From Coffea arabica (taxonomy: Eukaryota > Streptophyta > Magnoliopsida > Gentianales > Rubiaceae), in NCBI RefSeq assembly GCF_036785885.1, contig NC_092315.1, forward strand, positions 20,376,026 through 20,440,025: a stretch of DNA of 64,000 bases. Reading direction: 5' to 3'. Below are positions 1 to 12,411 of the stretch, one piece after another. The notes below the pieces were generated by a model that was not told the origin of the DNA, made no database searches, and was given only the letters and a program-made list of their open reading frames with translations. Position numbers and translations under genes: made by a program. How positions within the stretch are numbered: the first letter of the stretch is position 1; every line of letters starts with the position of its first letter.

Positions 1-524
1 AAATTAGCCCGTTACGGAGTATTACTGCCGGCAGAGGAAAGAAACTTCAACCTAGATACGTAGGACCTTTTCTGATCCTTCAGCGAGTTGGAAAAGTAGC
101 GTACCGACTTGAGTTGCCGCCAAACCTGTCGCGGGTTCATGATGTATTCCACGTATCAATGCTCAAAAAGTATTACCCTGATCCGACTCACATCGTCCAA
201 CCGGAAGAAATCGAAATTGATGATGCCCTTACCTACGAGGAAAAACCAGTACGAGTGCTTGATAGAAAAGTTAAAGAGCTGAGGAATAAACAAATTCCAC
301 TAGTGAAAATTCTGTGGAAGAACCATGGAGTCGAAGAGGCAACCTGGGAGATGGAGGAAGGGATGAGAGCAAAATATCCGGAACTGTTTATTGACTCAGG
401 TGAGAAATTTCGAGGACGAAATTCTTTAAGGGGGAGAGAGTGTGAGACCCCGAAAATTTTCTTATTTCTCGACATTTTATTTTTGGCTTTTAGGCTCAGT
501 TTTAGTGTTTTCTTTATTATATGA
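1..524 (+). pseudogene. Ty3/gypsy polyprotein, C-terminal part (integrase C-terminus and chromodomain-like tail)
   Basis: The reading frame is open from base 3, so the coding region enters from outside the window. It holds the end of a gypsy integrase (a [19 protein letters not shown] stretch, then [14 protein letters not shown]) followed by a chromodomain-like tail ([18 protein letters not shown], then a YPELF end). This order is typical of Tekay/Del-type plant chromoviruses; the clade name is from family knowledge. Protease, RT and RNase H lie left of the window. The frame runs across the polypurine tract into the LTR and stops at 522-524, so the last 25 or so residues are LTR read-through. 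No internal stop is visible. The opposite-strand frame here is a shadow. Confidence 0.85.
428..440 (+). other. Polypurine tract of the first gypsy element
   Basis: AAGGGGGAGAGAG lies directly before the TGTGA start of the LTR at 441. A purine run abutting the 3' LTR is the normal plus-strand primer site of LTR retrotransposons. Confidence 0.85.
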
Positions 525-1539
525 ATATTTGGAGGGATTTTATGAGAAAATATGTCATTTTGGGATATAGGTGATTTTCTAGGGTTTTAGGTGCGTATAG
601 CGGTTATGGGACCCACTAGGGCGATCGGTGCCGTAAAAATGGAGTTGGACAATTTTATATACGGAGACTTTATAACCTTGTGTTAGGAATTAATTAGGTG
701 TTAGTTAGTGTAATTAAGCATTACAAGACTAGGAATTAAGATAAGCTTGGCTTGGCCACTTGTTGCATTTTCATTGGAGGTTTGATTGTTCACTAGTCTT
801 ACACCTTTACTAAATCAATTTTGGCCAAATTTCTTTGGCATTTTGCACCTTCTTGGCCGGCCAACCATAGAGAGAAAAGAAGAGAGAGCTCTTCACATTT
901 TGCTTCCTTTTCTTGTCAAAATCTTGAAATCCAACCATTAATTCTCCCAATTACTCCATAAAACCTACTTGCAAGGTGGATTTGAAGGGCTTGGTGGAGT
1001 GGTTTGCAAGGGGAAGACCTAAGTCATCTTGTTTCTAGTAGTTGTAAGGTGAGTAGTTGAGAATTTGTTTCTTTGTTGGTTGTAATGTGAAATTTGTAGA
1101 GGTTAGTAGATAAAGAGGTGATTTTATGGAGTATTTCATGATGTTACTTGGGTTGTGGCAATTTTTCTATTTATTGAGGACTTTTCTGTTTTATGTGACT
1201 TATGATGCTTAGAAATGGTGTGATGGCTTTATATGAATTGCTTTAGAGCCAATATGTGTTAGTGTTGTTTGATTTCGGAAAATTTTTGTATTTGTTAGAA
1301 ATTTCAGATTTTAGGGTTGCAATTTGGGGCTTTGTTATGATTGGCTCTTACACTTGAAATTGATGATGATTCTGTATTGATAAAAGTAGCTAATCAAGGT
1401 TAATTGCTTGTGTTATTTATGGTTTTGCCTCGTATATTCGTTTCAATTTACGCGTTTCGGGTTTGTAGACCTGGCGAGAGCTGGGCAGGCGGTCCGTTAA
1501 CCTCTCTGGTTCGCCTTAGGGGAAAACGGGATCGTCACA
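441..1539 (+). mobile_element. 3' LTR of the first gypsy element (1,099 bp)
   Basis: The LTR starts TGTGAGACCCCG right after the polypurine tract and ends GGGATCGTCACA, giving a TGTGA/TCACA inverted terminal pair. The next five bases, TAGAG (1540-1544), would be the target-site duplication; the other copy lies outside the window. Its last 100 bases (CTGGCGAGAGCTGGGCAGG, then TTCGCCTTAGGGG) match, on the opposite strand, the ends of the LTRs at 6141, 18140 and 26109, so all belong to related families. Sequence right of 1539 reads at once as copia integrase on the minus strand, so this element most likely inserted into that copia copy. Confidence 0.8.
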
Positions 1540-1559
1540 TAGAGACTGAGGAAGCGGTG

Positions 1560-2440
1560 GATCAAGACTGGGATCTGTAGACAGAGAAGGTGGTGGAGGA
1601 TGTGAGTCTATGTGTTGAGAATTACAAGAATATATTTGAGTGATTGGTGATCTTGTAGGAATAGTTGTTGTAATAGTGTAGACTAGAATATCATCTTCCT
1701 CCCCCTTACTACTGTAGACATTAGATTTAAGAAAAAATGGATGTGTCTCAAAAATGTAACATCAGCAGAGACTAAATAACAATCTAAAATTGGATAATAA
1801 CATTTATACCTTTTCTATAGACGTGAATAACACAAAAACACACATTTAAGAGATTTGGGATCTAATTTAGACATTTGGGGATGGGTATCACGAACAAAAC
1901 AAGTACACCCAAATATACGTGGCTCAATAGGGAATAAAGATTAGGTTGAAAATAAAATTGAATAAGGAATCTCACCAGCAAGCACAGAAGATGGCATACG
2001 ATTAATTAAGAAACAGGTTGTTGAAACAGCATCTGCCCAAAATTGCTTAAGAATCTTCATGTGAAATAGGAGGGTTCTAGCAACTTCTAATAAGTGCCTA
2101 TTTTTTCTTTCAGCAACACCATTTTGTGGTGGTGTATCAGGACATGAAGATTGATAAAGAATTCCATTTTCTGACATATATGAATTAAAGGATTTAGAAA
2201 AGTATTCTTCTGCATTATCATTTCGCAAAATGCGGATAGACACATTGAATTGTATTTTTATTTCATTACAAAAGGAGCAAAAGATACTAAATAAATCTGA
2301 ACAACTACTCATTAAATATAACCAAGTAACACGAGTGTAGTCATCAATAAAGGTGACAAAATACTTAAAATCAGACTTAGATACTATTGGACAAGGGTCT
2401 CATATATTAGAGTGCACTAATTCAAACCCTTTTATTGACT
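1560..2440 (-). pseudogene. Copia 1 integrase, degenerate
   Basis: The minus strand encodes the copia integrase core: YFVTFIDDYTRVTWLYLM near 2340, a decayed D-N-G-G-E motif (NDNAEEY) near 2200, then NGVAERKNRHLLEVARTLL with the catalytic glutamate near 2110. Past the stop at 1941 the frame continues with the usual post-integrase linker (GYKCYYP, FLRHIHFF) and ends in a proline-rich stretch at the gypsy junction. The motif order and spacing are normal for copia integrase; the stop and substitutions make it non-functional. Confidence 0.8.
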
Positions 2441-2905
2441 CTAGGCAAATAAGGCAAACGATGATACTTGACAAATTGGCATGACTCACAATTTAAATGG
2501 AATAAAATTCTGAAAATTTGGAAACAACTTCTTCAAGATGGATAGAGATGGATGATCCAAACGACAGTGAATTTCAAACGGATTCAAGGTGGATGAACAT
2601 GCAACAGGTTTCGACACTTTCATTAAAAGGGTTTCAAGTGTATACAGGCCGCCAGACTCATGTCCTTTACCAATAATCTTTCCCGTTATAAGATCCTAAA
2701 AAACACAATATTCAGGAAAGAATGAGATAGAGCACTTGAGAGATTTTGTAATTTTACTAATTGAGAGTAGATTAAAAGAAAAATTAGGTAAGCATTAAAC
2801 TGAAGATAAGGGAATAGATGACATAGAAATTGTTACACCGAAACCCACAATTGAAGCACATGACCTATCAGCCAAAGTAACATTCAGATGATTTTTGTTA
2901 GGATT
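2440..2905 (-). pseudogene. Copia 1 protease second half and GAG-pre-integrase domain
   Basis: Reading down from 2905, the minus strand gives the second half of a copia protease (NVTLADRSCA, then SFNLLSISKIT), then a pre-integrase segment (DLITGKIIGKGHESGGLYTL and RLDHPSLSILKKLFPNFQ, with the usual GHPS-like motif). Several stops interrupt it. It is the direct continuation of the protease start at 4509-4640; the intervening 1.6 kb is the Mutator-like insert. Confidence 0.75.
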
Positions 2906-2915
2906 AAAAGATGAG

Positions 2916-4508
2916 GAGTTTTTTGCTAAAATAACACTTTTTCTAAAAAATATTCCCAATATGATTCACTTTCAAACTTTATTCCCATAATGATGTTATT
3001 ATTGCCATCTACTTATCCTGATTGCTACGTAGGATAACAAGAAAGGAAAGTTTTGATCTAGTTTATAATTTCCAGCATGAACTAAAATTTTTAATTTTTT
3101 TCAAAACATAGAGGCACAAGAAGATTGCATAACTTTGATAATTTTCTTATAATTATTTAAAATAAATTCTACCATTATTGACCTTACTATGATTGGTCTC
3201 TACATTTTTCTTGACATGTATCAAACCTATTGCATATATTTTTTCAAAAATTAAATTTCAAAATTACAAAAATTGCAACAAAAATTGTAAGTAATAACAA
3301 GAAAAAGTTACAAAAACTTCAAGGCTATCATATTTGTTTATATTATCCTTCTTACTCGTTGAAAAGAACTTTTACAAGATGTAATAAAACTAAAATTTTC
3401 AAATTTTCAATTGCAAACTAAAAACTGTTAGATTATTATATAAGTAATCAAATAGTATAAAAGGCAATGGCATCCCACTACTCGAAAAAATTCATGTTGT
3501 AAAGGGAAAAATGACAAAAATAAACTTTTATTAAACTTTAAAAATGCAGTAAAATTATGAACATCCATATCTTATGCAAAGAACTAAAAAACAAGATATT
3601 TTGAACTAAAAAAAAACTTAGTTATAGTGTAATTACAATAAATTTGCAATTGAAAAATGTCTTACAATCATTGCCAATTGCAAGCAAATTTGAAATATTT
3701 AAGCCAACACTCTTGAAGCTTCCTTAAGTGTTCGCAAAGATGGAATGAATAGAAGAATGTCATTAGACAATCAACTGATTTTGTGTTCAGGCACTTCAAT
3801 AATGCTAAGTTCAGACACATCATTGACCCTATCTCCAGAACGGTAAGCACTATTTGATCACTGCAAGTCACATATGGAGAATGAAAAAAACAAAAAGGTA
3901 TCACAAGCTAGAAGTAAAATAATAGAAAACTAAAATCCAAAAAACGTGTTTGGATGTTTTATGCTTAAATTGCAAGCTTATAGTCTAGAGATGTGATCAA
4001 GTGATAGAGAGGCACTATAACTAAACATGCTCATGTATGTGGTGGAAATCAAACATATTGAGCATGAATCTATGTTGTTGTGTAGTTTTTCTCCTAAACA
4101 TTTTATCAAACACATGGTATGAGAAATCATTTGTTAGACAATTAATATTCAAAAATTTTTTGAATGCCATAGTAATGTTCCAAAACTACAAATAGAAAAG
4201 ATAAGAGAATAATGTTTGTTTACCTTGATATTATCAAGGATGATAATGAAGTTTTAGATACTGTTAATATAAATATTAACTTCTCAAAATTATGTTTGAC
4301 AAGGAAAAGACAATGAAATGAAAAAATATGGGAGAGAGAGAATTGGGAAAGATATTAGATGGAAAAAAGAAATAGAATGTATTTCTATCTCTATCCTGAC
4401 ACGTGTACAACCTACGTGGCAAAAAAAAGATCATAAAGGTAATAAATTTTAAAATTATGTTACTTTGAGTATATGTTTTAGAAGAAGAGTTATTTTGGCA
4501 ATAAACTC
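2916..4508. mobile_element. Mutator-like element (1,593 bp) inside copia 1 protease, with 10-bp TSD
   Basis: The left end reads GAGTTTTTTGCTAAAATAAC and the reverse complement of the right end reads GAGTTTATTGCCAAAATAAC, with similarity continuing for about 60 bases. The flanks are AAAAGATGAG (2906-2915) and AAAAGAGGAG (4509-4518), a 10-bp duplication with one mismatch. Removing the insert and one flank copy rejoins the copia protease in frame, which fixes the borders well. A 9-10-bp TSD and long TIRs point to the Mutator superfamily (family knowledge). No transposase is visible, so it is non-autonomous; it carries an F-box-like piece (3664-3863). Confidence 0.8.
3664..3863 (-). pseudogene. 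F-box-like fragment inside the Mutator-like element
   Basis: One minus-strand frame reads SNSAYRSGDRVNDVSELS, then KIS-stop-LSNDILLFIPSLRTLKEASRVLA before another stop. This resembles the first half of a plant F-box (pattern I-S-x-L-P-x-D-I-L-x-x-I-L-S-x-L-x-x-x-E-A-x-R). It is preceded by ACTTGCAG at about 3860-3867, a plausible splice acceptor. The resemblance is short and contains two stops, so it is at most a decayed captured exon. A longer open frame in another phase (3668-3904) looks like a shadow. Confidence 0.4.
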
Positions 4509-5613
4509 AAAAGAGGAGAGGATACATTTATTACCAATCATATGATCCGTTGCCCAGGAATCGATGATCCATTTGTTAGAAGATGACACAAGACATGTAG
4601 TAGGTTTACCTGAGTGATCAATAGAAGAAAGATTGGTACTAGAAGATGGGTTAGTAGATTTTTGTGAGGTCTGGAACTCAATAAAGCGGGCAAACTCATC
4701 AACAGAGATGAATATGGATTTGTCAGAAGGCACATAATTGTTCTCATGGGTTGCGAAATTTGCAAATGGAGGATGCTGTTGAGGTCTACCATGAAGATCC
4801 TAACACGTACGTATGGTATGGCTAGGTTTCTTACAGTGATAACAGACTCGTTGATTTGAGTTGTATTGTCCATGACCAGCAATCCTACCTAACCCATTTT
4901 TGCCACTGTTTCTACTATTATTTTCTCGACCAACTCCACTTCGACTCACGAGAGCACTAGTAACATTAAATATAAACAAAGATCCCTCGGTTCTCAACAC
5001 TCGTGTGAAAGTGTCATGGAGGGAAACAATCTCTAGGTTAGAGAGAATTTGTGTTTGAGCAGCATCAAACTCAATTGGTAATCTTGCAAGAAAACTCATT
5101 ACAGCCATTTGTTTCTGTTGAGACTGTTGAGTTTTTACATCAGTACTAAAAGGAAGGAGAGAGTTCAATTCCTCATATACTCGTTTAAAATCCATAAAGT
5201 ATTCTGTAAGGGATATCTGCTGTTTTTTTTGGATGGTAAAATTCCTTGCAAACATCATATATATGATTTAAATTATTCTTACCAAAATATAAGAAAGTCA
5301 AATAATCCATAAGATTTTTAACAAACTCATAGTAATTGATCAGAGTAACTATCTTATTAGCGATAGAGTTTCGGATCTGCAAAACTAGTTTTGCATCTTC
5401 TCTTAGCCAAGCCTTCTTTTCTTTCCCATCAATGGGTGGGTCATCAATGAGATGATCATCTCTATCGATGCTGCGCAGATATATCCAAATAGTTTTACTC
5501 CAATTCAAAAAAAAAAATTCACTCAGTTTGTGTTCAGTAATTTTTGATATTGTAGGAATAATATCAGAAATTACTGTTTTCATCTCTCTACTACTACCTT
5601 TCATATCTGTCAT
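4455..5613 (-). pseudogene. Copia 1 gag and start of protease, degenerate
   Basis: Gag starts at 5613 (MTDMKGSSREM) and runs with a frameshift near 5200-5250 into LTEYFMDFKRVYEELNSLLP, the conserved retrotrans-gag helical region. A CCHC zinc knuckle, CYHCKKPSHTIRTC, sits near 4800-4845. After a stop the protease begins with WIIDSWATDHMIGN near 4555; the family motif is D-S/T-G-A, so the catalytic glycine is now tryptophan (GGG to TGG by inspection). The protease then breaks at 4508, where the Mutator-like element begins. Confidence 0.85.
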
Positions 5614-5690
5614 TATAATTCACATAAGAAGGAACTAAAAGTGGCTCAATAGGGTCACGTCAAAAAGACAAACTGATAACAAAGTATAAA

Positions 5691-5702
5691 GTTCTGATAC
5701 CA
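5691..5702 (-). other. Primer binding site of copia 1
   Basis: On the minus strand this reads TGGTATCAGAAC, complementary to the 3' end of plant initiator tRNA-Met with one change. It touches the 5' LTR at 5703, as expected. Confidence 0.85.
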
Positions 5703-5971
5703 TGAAAACTAAAAAGGGAGAAAAAATATTCTTCTTCATTGCATCTTTAGACTACACAACGTACAAATATATATACACAAGTGTAATCTAATTTAGATTC
5801 TAAAACCATGCTAATCTAAATCAATCTATAACCTAATCAAATTTTCTAATATTTGATACTATAATCAAAGTAAATCAAATCAAATCAAATCTAATCTTTT
5901 CTAATATCTACAATATCAAATCAAATCATATATCTATGATTTCTACAATATCAGATCACATATCTTCAACA
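5703..5971 (-). mobile_element. 5' LTR of copia 1 (269 bp)
   Basis: In element orientation it starts TGTTGAAGATATG and ends TTTTTAGTTTTCA next to the primer binding site. The AT-rich body has short repeats of AATCAAAT type. The bases after it, GAATT (5972-5976), would be the target duplication; the partner lies outside the window. Confidence 0.7.
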
Positions 5972-6140
5972 GAATTGAAGCCTATTTAGCTTAGATTCTC
6001 TCAAGGCTGTTTACCTACTTTGGTTTTAGATATTGACTCTACAGTTTCAATTAGTAAATCCACAGCATAGTTATCCTTAATGCAGATTTAAGAAAGTTTT
6101 ACTAAATAGAAATATTAGGACAATAACCTAGAGTAGGATA
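5972..6140. other. Flank between copia 1 and the solo LTR
   Basis: AT-rich sequence with no recognised gene. It ends with GGATA (6136-6140), the left target-site duplication of the solo LTR. Confidence 0.5.
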
Positions 6141-9100
6141 TGTGACGCCCCCACTTCTCCCTAAGGCGAATCAAAGGGTATCTGCAAGACGCCTGCCCAA
6201 CTCTCGCCAAGATTCGAGACAAATCCAATTCAAACCTAGTCTAATACCAACAATGAAAGTCGGAATAAAGGTACGAAATCATTTCCATACATAAATATCC
6301 AGTCTTACATCACAATTTCAAATTTACAATCACTTTTTCCAAAATATACAACCTCCAAAATGTCTAGTCGATTACAATTACAACACTAATACAAAAGTGC
6401 CTCAAGTCGACATTTGCTTAACTCCTTCCAATCGAGTTCCTGTTAAGGAAAACAAACTAATGGGATGAGCCAATACTCAGTGAGGCCAAGAAACACACAT
6501 GCAAACATGTAATCCAAGTAGCCACAAATTACATAGTAAGTAAAGCTATAAGTTCGAATAATTCACATTTCGAATAGGAAAAATAAACAGAAACAATTCA
6601 AGAATACTGTAGTTCTCAGGAACTAAATTCCACGTAGTCGAGTCGAAATCTTGATCACATCTCATGTTGACACTCCGTCAACCACATAAGTATAAAATCC
6701 GTACATACACCACTTTACTTCAAATCCCGTCACCGTTACACCCCCTTACCGGGCCCGCTCATCAAAGTTTTGATAATACTCGAGTATATCATGGCAATAC
6801 TACACGAGTAATGCCGAGCAAGATCTCTCCAATAGATCATGTTCTACGAATATCTCATGGTTTGCTAAGCTTATCGACCAAACCCATGCTGGCTCGATTC
6901 GCAAAGTTAATCAACGACTTTGGGCGTCCTTCGCATATGAATACGAATACGAATACGAATATAAGTCGATGAGCAACGCTCGAATCGACGATTCCAAATA
7001 CGAATCACGAATACAAATCACATATACGAACCACAAATTTGAATCACATCCACATTACTATGTACAAATCGGATATGAATTCACATAGCAAAATACAAAT
7101 ATAATTTCATTTGGAAGAGAACGAGTGCGGTAAAGTACACTCTCGTCTCAAAAATTCAAATTCATATAACGGATAAGAAACAGATAACCACTTAACAACA
7201 AGTTCATGCACTTGACACTCACCAATCGAAACAAGGGAATAAGTGCGTAAACGAGCCCTTAAGTGTTCCCCTCGAGATCCTCTTGAAGGTTTTCTTGAGC
7301 ACCTGAGCAAATAGTAATTGTCTATTACACACTATCGCTTAAAACCCCTAATTATCGAGGAAGATTGCACACTTGTACAATCTAAGAAAATTTCATGAAA
7401 ATTAGCCTTAATTACTCGTAAATCGAGGCTCAAAAATGGGGTTTTAAAACACAAGAGAAATCTGATTTTAATTTTTGAAATCACGTGTAAAACAGTTTAG
7501 CAATATTAAAGGAAAATAGAGAGTTCGCAACCCTCAATTTCCTTTAAGTTCGGAAATTTCAGATTTGTCACCCATATTTTGAAAAATCGTATCTCATTCT
7601 CTATAAGTCCAAAATTGGAAAACTTGGTGCTGTTGGAAACTACTTCCAAAGTACTAAAAGTTTTTAGAAGACAATTTTCCATGATTCCAAACGGAAGGTA
7701 TTCGAAAATTAGCTCAAAGTTGCTATTCTGGGGCATAGAAGACAGGTTTAGGTTGGTTTTTGGCCAACTTTGTAAATTCGGCAAAATTCATTTGATCCGA
7801 AATAACCTCTGAAATTTGGAACTCTATTAGAGTTGAAATCCAAGTTTAAGAGAAAACAAACAGAACAAGAATTGGAGTGTTGAACACCAAGATATGATAG
7901 CTCAAAGTTGGTGAAAATCGAAACTGTTAAGCAAAATTTCCAGATTTAAACTTCAAACTTTGGGACTTTAGTTAGGTATCGAAACGGACTTAGAATGGGA
8001 CCAAATTTAGCAGTATAATACTACCATATAGGGACTATTCCTCTGCCAATTTTCATTGAAAAATATGTACGGAAAGTTGGTTAACGAAACCACTAAAGTC
8101 CCAAGAAGTTCCTCGGCAAATCTGCCTTGGACTTCCGTTTTTCCATCTTCAAAATGTTTGGCCAATAAAACACCTCAAACACGGTTCATTTCAGTAGATA
8201 ATGTCTAAAATGTGTCCAAGGTACATTTGATAGGTGATTTATACTAAGAAGTTTCGGATAACAAGTCCCAAATCATTGTTAGTTTCAAATCTGTCCAAAT
8301 GCGTGGTATTTCTTCACAAGACCAGATTCGAATTTTGATCATAAATCACTCAATTTAACTCGGAATTGAGCGTGGTTGATGGCGTTGGAAAATAGACTCA
8401 CAAGTTTATATTTTCTCAGAAGAAATAATTTTCAAAATCTGTCCATAACTAGCTCATTCGTGAGCATCAAGTTACAGCTCAGGTGCTGCCTTCCAGGAAG
8501 CAACGAAACAGGACAGCAAATTGCAAACGAATGGTTTGGCTTGCTCAAGTGGAACCAGGACATGTATTTTATACCAACGGAAATATGGAAGTGTTTAGTT
8601 TTCAGTGCCGCAAACAGCACTCGATTCCGACATTGGAACGATGAGTTATAGCCAAAACAAGATGACTGTCTGGCCAGTGACGGGAACCAATTCCAGATTT
8701 CTAAGCTTCCGAAATTCCAACATTTGGGTGACCAAATCAAGTTATTTTTCAATGAAACTTTTTACACACTCAATATAACATGAAAACAACATAAACAATC
8801 TATTAGAACCTCAAAATTTCGCACTAAAGTGCTCGAACAAAGCAGGGGTAAAATGGTCACTTTTGGTTATTGCACCACCTTGAGTTTCTATCAACAACCC
8901 AACATTAATCCACTAGTTTAGGCACTAAATAAACATTATTACTAGCAAAACACCACAAATCAGTCCATATATCCAAGGTGGGAGTTCATAGAGCCCACAC
9001 AACCATTTTTCCAACATAAACAAGCTACCCATATACATGCATGAGTTTAATGCGCTCTACTACTTCCATAAATCGAGTTTCCAAGGGTTGATCGTTTCTT

Positions 9101-9925
9101 ACTTGTTTAGATGAACCAAGCAGAAATTTCAATCCAAAAGTGCTCAAGAAAAACCGCGGACAGCAGCTCCTTTTCTTAGCTAGATGTAATCTCCAAGTGT
9201 TGAGCTAACTACTGTTGAAATTTGAGGTGAAATGATGAAGGTTTAGTGAAGAAATTGAGAAGAAATTGAGGCTGTTTTACTCTTCCTCTTGGTCGGCTAT
9301 TTGGAGCAGAAAAAGAAGAGCTAATGCTGAAGGTAAGCTTCCATGAGAAGCTTTATAAGTTATGGCCAAAAGTTGCTTCAAAGTCAACTAGGAATAGTGC
9401 GCGCACGCGCGCGTTTTGTACTCGATTCCTCTTAAGTTTGTTACACTAGTGCACTAAACCTCTAATGCACTTGTATTCATATTAATATTATTCACTCTTA
9501 ATTGTCCCAAAATAAAGGTCTAAAGTCCCTCAATTAATCGCGCGCGTAAAAACGCGTACTTCCGATTTGTGCGCGATAAAGTGGAATTTTCAAGAATTTC
9601 TTATAACGATAGTATCACTAAATAATAATTGAATACTTAAACATAAAAATACCTATTTCAAGACTAATGTACAGGTCTCCAATTTTTCACGTTTATTGTA
9701 TTCTCGAATCGATTATTGTTTCCAAACGCGTATTCACTAATCTAACTTAACGAGTTTTCAAAAATTAAATTTTGAAACGAGTCATTTTAAAAATATAAGT
9801 AAGTCATAGTTCCATGTAATTGGGTCTAAAAAAATTTGAAATAAATTATTCAGAGAAAATGGGTGAATAAATACTTAATTAAGCCAGTAGAATAATATAA
9901 AATAAGAAAATTTCGGGTCCTCACA
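6141..9925 (-). mobile_element. Solo LTR, 3,785 bp, gypsy type, with TSD GGATA
   Basis: On the plus strand it begins TGTGACGCCCCCAC and ends CGGGTCCTCACA; in element orientation it starts TGTGAGGACCCG and ends GGGGGCGTCACA. The flanks are GGATA at 6136-6140 and GGATA at 9926-9930. There is no internal region, primer site or polypurine tract, so it is the product of LTR-LTR recombination. A TATA-like CTTATAAAG lies on the minus strand near 9350. Its 3' end matches the 3' end of the 441-1539 LTR and it is clearly related to the LTRs at 18140 and 26109. An LTR of this length fits the long-LTR Tekay group, but no coding region is attached to prove it. Confidence 0.9.
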
Positions 9926-9930
9926 GGATA

Positions 9931-10520
9931 AATTAGAAACCTATGAACTCTTATTCTTGGATAACTTTGGTTATTTTTACCACTAAATCAAGTCTTATTG
10001 ACATGCAATAAGTGCATTATCAAAGTTAATTAGTTTTTTTTTTATCCTGAGCGGGTGCATAATAGGCAATCATTATTGGTGGTTATAACATGTTTAATTT
10101 GCACTGCTAAAAAATTTGCTATTAGGTGCATTCGACCAAATTGAATCATCTGAATTAAAGATCTTTTTCCTTAACTCAAGCAAGTGTTGAGAAATTGATG
10201 TATATCGTGATGTAACACTAGTGAGTGTATTTGGATAATAGATTATTTGGAATATTTTTTTGAAAAAAAATATTGTAGCACTTTTTGATGTGTTGTATGT
10301 GAGAAAAAAGATGGTTGAAAAATGTATTGTTCATACAAACAAATAAAATTTGGCAAATAATCACTATCTAGACAAATCCATTATTAATGGTCGAAAGACA
10401 TGTCTAATAAACTAGAAGCATGTTAAATCAACTCCATTAAAAAACAATCACTATCAGCATGCTTGGAGATCTTAATTTGCAATGCTCTATAACCAAAAAT
10501 CATGGAAACTATTAAATTAA
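9931..10520. other. AT-rich intergenic stretch, nothing recognised
   Basis: No open frame with a recognisable product and no repeat border found between the solo LTR and the next MITE-like element. Confidence 0.5.
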
Positions 10521-10525
10521 GGGTC

Positions 10526-11862
10526 AGTTTGATTCAACCGAAAATATTTTTAAGAAATATTTTCCCAATTTTCTAGTGTTTGGTTGCCTTAAATATTCAG
10601 AAAAATTTTTCTTGTTGAAAATAATTTACACCATCCTATGTAAAATAGCTTTACTCGCACAACTACTGAAGTTATTTTCCAAACTTGCTAGCTACAACAA
10701 TGCATCGTTCTTTCCCTATAAAAACATCTGGAACTAACTTACTTATGATACTTCCTCCACCTCACATTGATAGTTTTGTTTTTTTCTTTCGTCCGTCCAA
10801 AATTATAATTCACCTTCCAATTTAAGAATATAGTTAACTTATAACTTTTTAAAAATGCCTTGATTTAATGTGATTTGATATCAATAAATATAACCTACCT
10901 TATTCATTAATTGCTTGGATTCGTGCCTTGAATAATACAACTTTTCATAGTATTGTTGTTGTAATTAATGTAAATGTATAGTGATTTTTCATATTCTTCA
11001 TATTAATATAAGGGTATTTTAAGAAAATAGTAAGTTAGATATACTCTTCTAACAAAGTTAACTAATTTTTTTTAAATTGCTCCTCAAATCTCTGTTGGCA
11101 TATAATTACAATGCTTCTTCCTTGATTTTATTTCAATCTTCATGGATGCCATTGATATCTTTCTTTGGAACACAATCTTGAGAAAGGTAAGCAACTACCT
11201 TTTTACCAGCAAACCCACGACCACTGACCTCCTTCAATTCCTGTATCAATCTTACCTCTCCATAATCCCACGGGAATTTGGTTATGATGAGTAGAACTAC
11301 AGAAAATTGACATAGGGGTGAAGAAAGTGATTGCTAAAGAAGAGAAAGAAAATAAGAAAGAGAGAATTTTCAGAAAAGGCACTTTGAGGTCGATAATCGT
11401 TCCCAACTATACTTCTATAATTTGAAAATTTTATAACTACACTTTGAGGGCAAAATAGACTTGTATAACTTAAGTTGATTATGCTATTGTGATTTTTAAT
11501 GTACACTAATCTGATTATATTGTTGATTTGAATTAGATTGTTCATGAGTTTATTGATATGTTCTCTTCTTGGTCTAAAAATGAAGGTTGCGGTGGTAAAA
11601 AGATGGTGAATTAGGGTTGTTTATGGAAGATGTATATGGTAAAGAAATGGTGGATTTAAGGTAGTTATGGTGGAAAAGATGGATGACATAACAGTTGTCA
11701 CTTTGTAAGAAGATGTGTGTTGGCTATTAAATGGTGGATATTACTGAAAATAAAACTATAAAAAAAATCAAACAAACACTTGAAAATCATGGACATTTTT
11801 CCTGAAAAAAAATTTTCCCTAAAAAATATCTTATATCCTACCAAGCAAACCATAAATAGAGA
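10526..11862. mobile_element. Probable non-autonomous hAT-like element
   Basis: The left end (GGGTCAGTTTGATTC, then AAATATTTTCCC and TGTTTGGTTG) and the reverse complement of the right end (GGTTTGCTTGGT, then TTTTTAGGGAAAAT and GTGTTTGTTTGATT) carry the same motifs in the same order. That pattern is common at ends of plant hAT-type MITEs. The target duplication is unclear and the interior of about 1.3 kb has no recognisable coding region. Confidence 0.4.
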
Positions 11863-12411
11863 TGTTAACAATTTCAATATAGGAAAACAGAACCAGTTAT
11901 ATTAGCAAAGTGTTTTTTTGTTAAAATTTTTTTAGTAAGGGAAAGATGGAATTTAAGAAATATAGATGGAAAAGAAGGATTTTGCCCCAAGATAAATGTT
12001 TTGTGTACCATTTTAGAGAAAATATTGATAAAATTTCCACTAATTTTTTGCTTGCCAATCAGTTGCTTGTGGATCAATTTTGTCTTTTTTTTTTTTGTAT
12101 TTTTTAAAGGTAACCCTTATTCAAAATCAAAAACCCAAAATATACTTCACTTCTCTATTTGCAACCCATATGGGATATTTGTTGCTATGAAAGTAGAAAA
12201 GGAAAGAAACAAATACTAAAAAGAAGAAAAGTTAGAAGGTTTAGCAAATGACAAGTAAGAAATGTCAGTTAAGTTAGTTGTAATATAAGAAGAAAAATTT
12301 TAGAAAACAATTAGTGTATATTTCTTTTCGACGTAGAGGATTATCCTGACCTTCTCATCCTTAGAATCCAAATATGTAATTACCATGGAGTCCTGGTACC
12401 AAAAAGAAAAA
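11863..12411. other. AT-rich spacer, nothing recognised
   Basis: Only short open frames, on both strands, with no recognised product. It ends with AAAGAAAAA (12403-12411), the candidate left target duplication of the next element. Confidence 0.4.

Larger units (their letters stand above)
1540..5971 (-). mobile_element. Ty1/copia retrotransposon 1, degenerate, 5' LTR to integrase
   Basis: On the minus strand, reading down from 5971, the order is 5' LTR, primer binding site, gag with zinc knuckle, protease, GAG-pre-integrase and integrase. This is the copia order up to integrase; RT and RNase H are missing because the window's first gypsy element interrupts the copy at 1539. A Mutator-like element (2916-4508) sits inside the protease. 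Frameshifts and stops occur in gag, protease and integrase, so the copy is dead. Confidence 0.85.
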
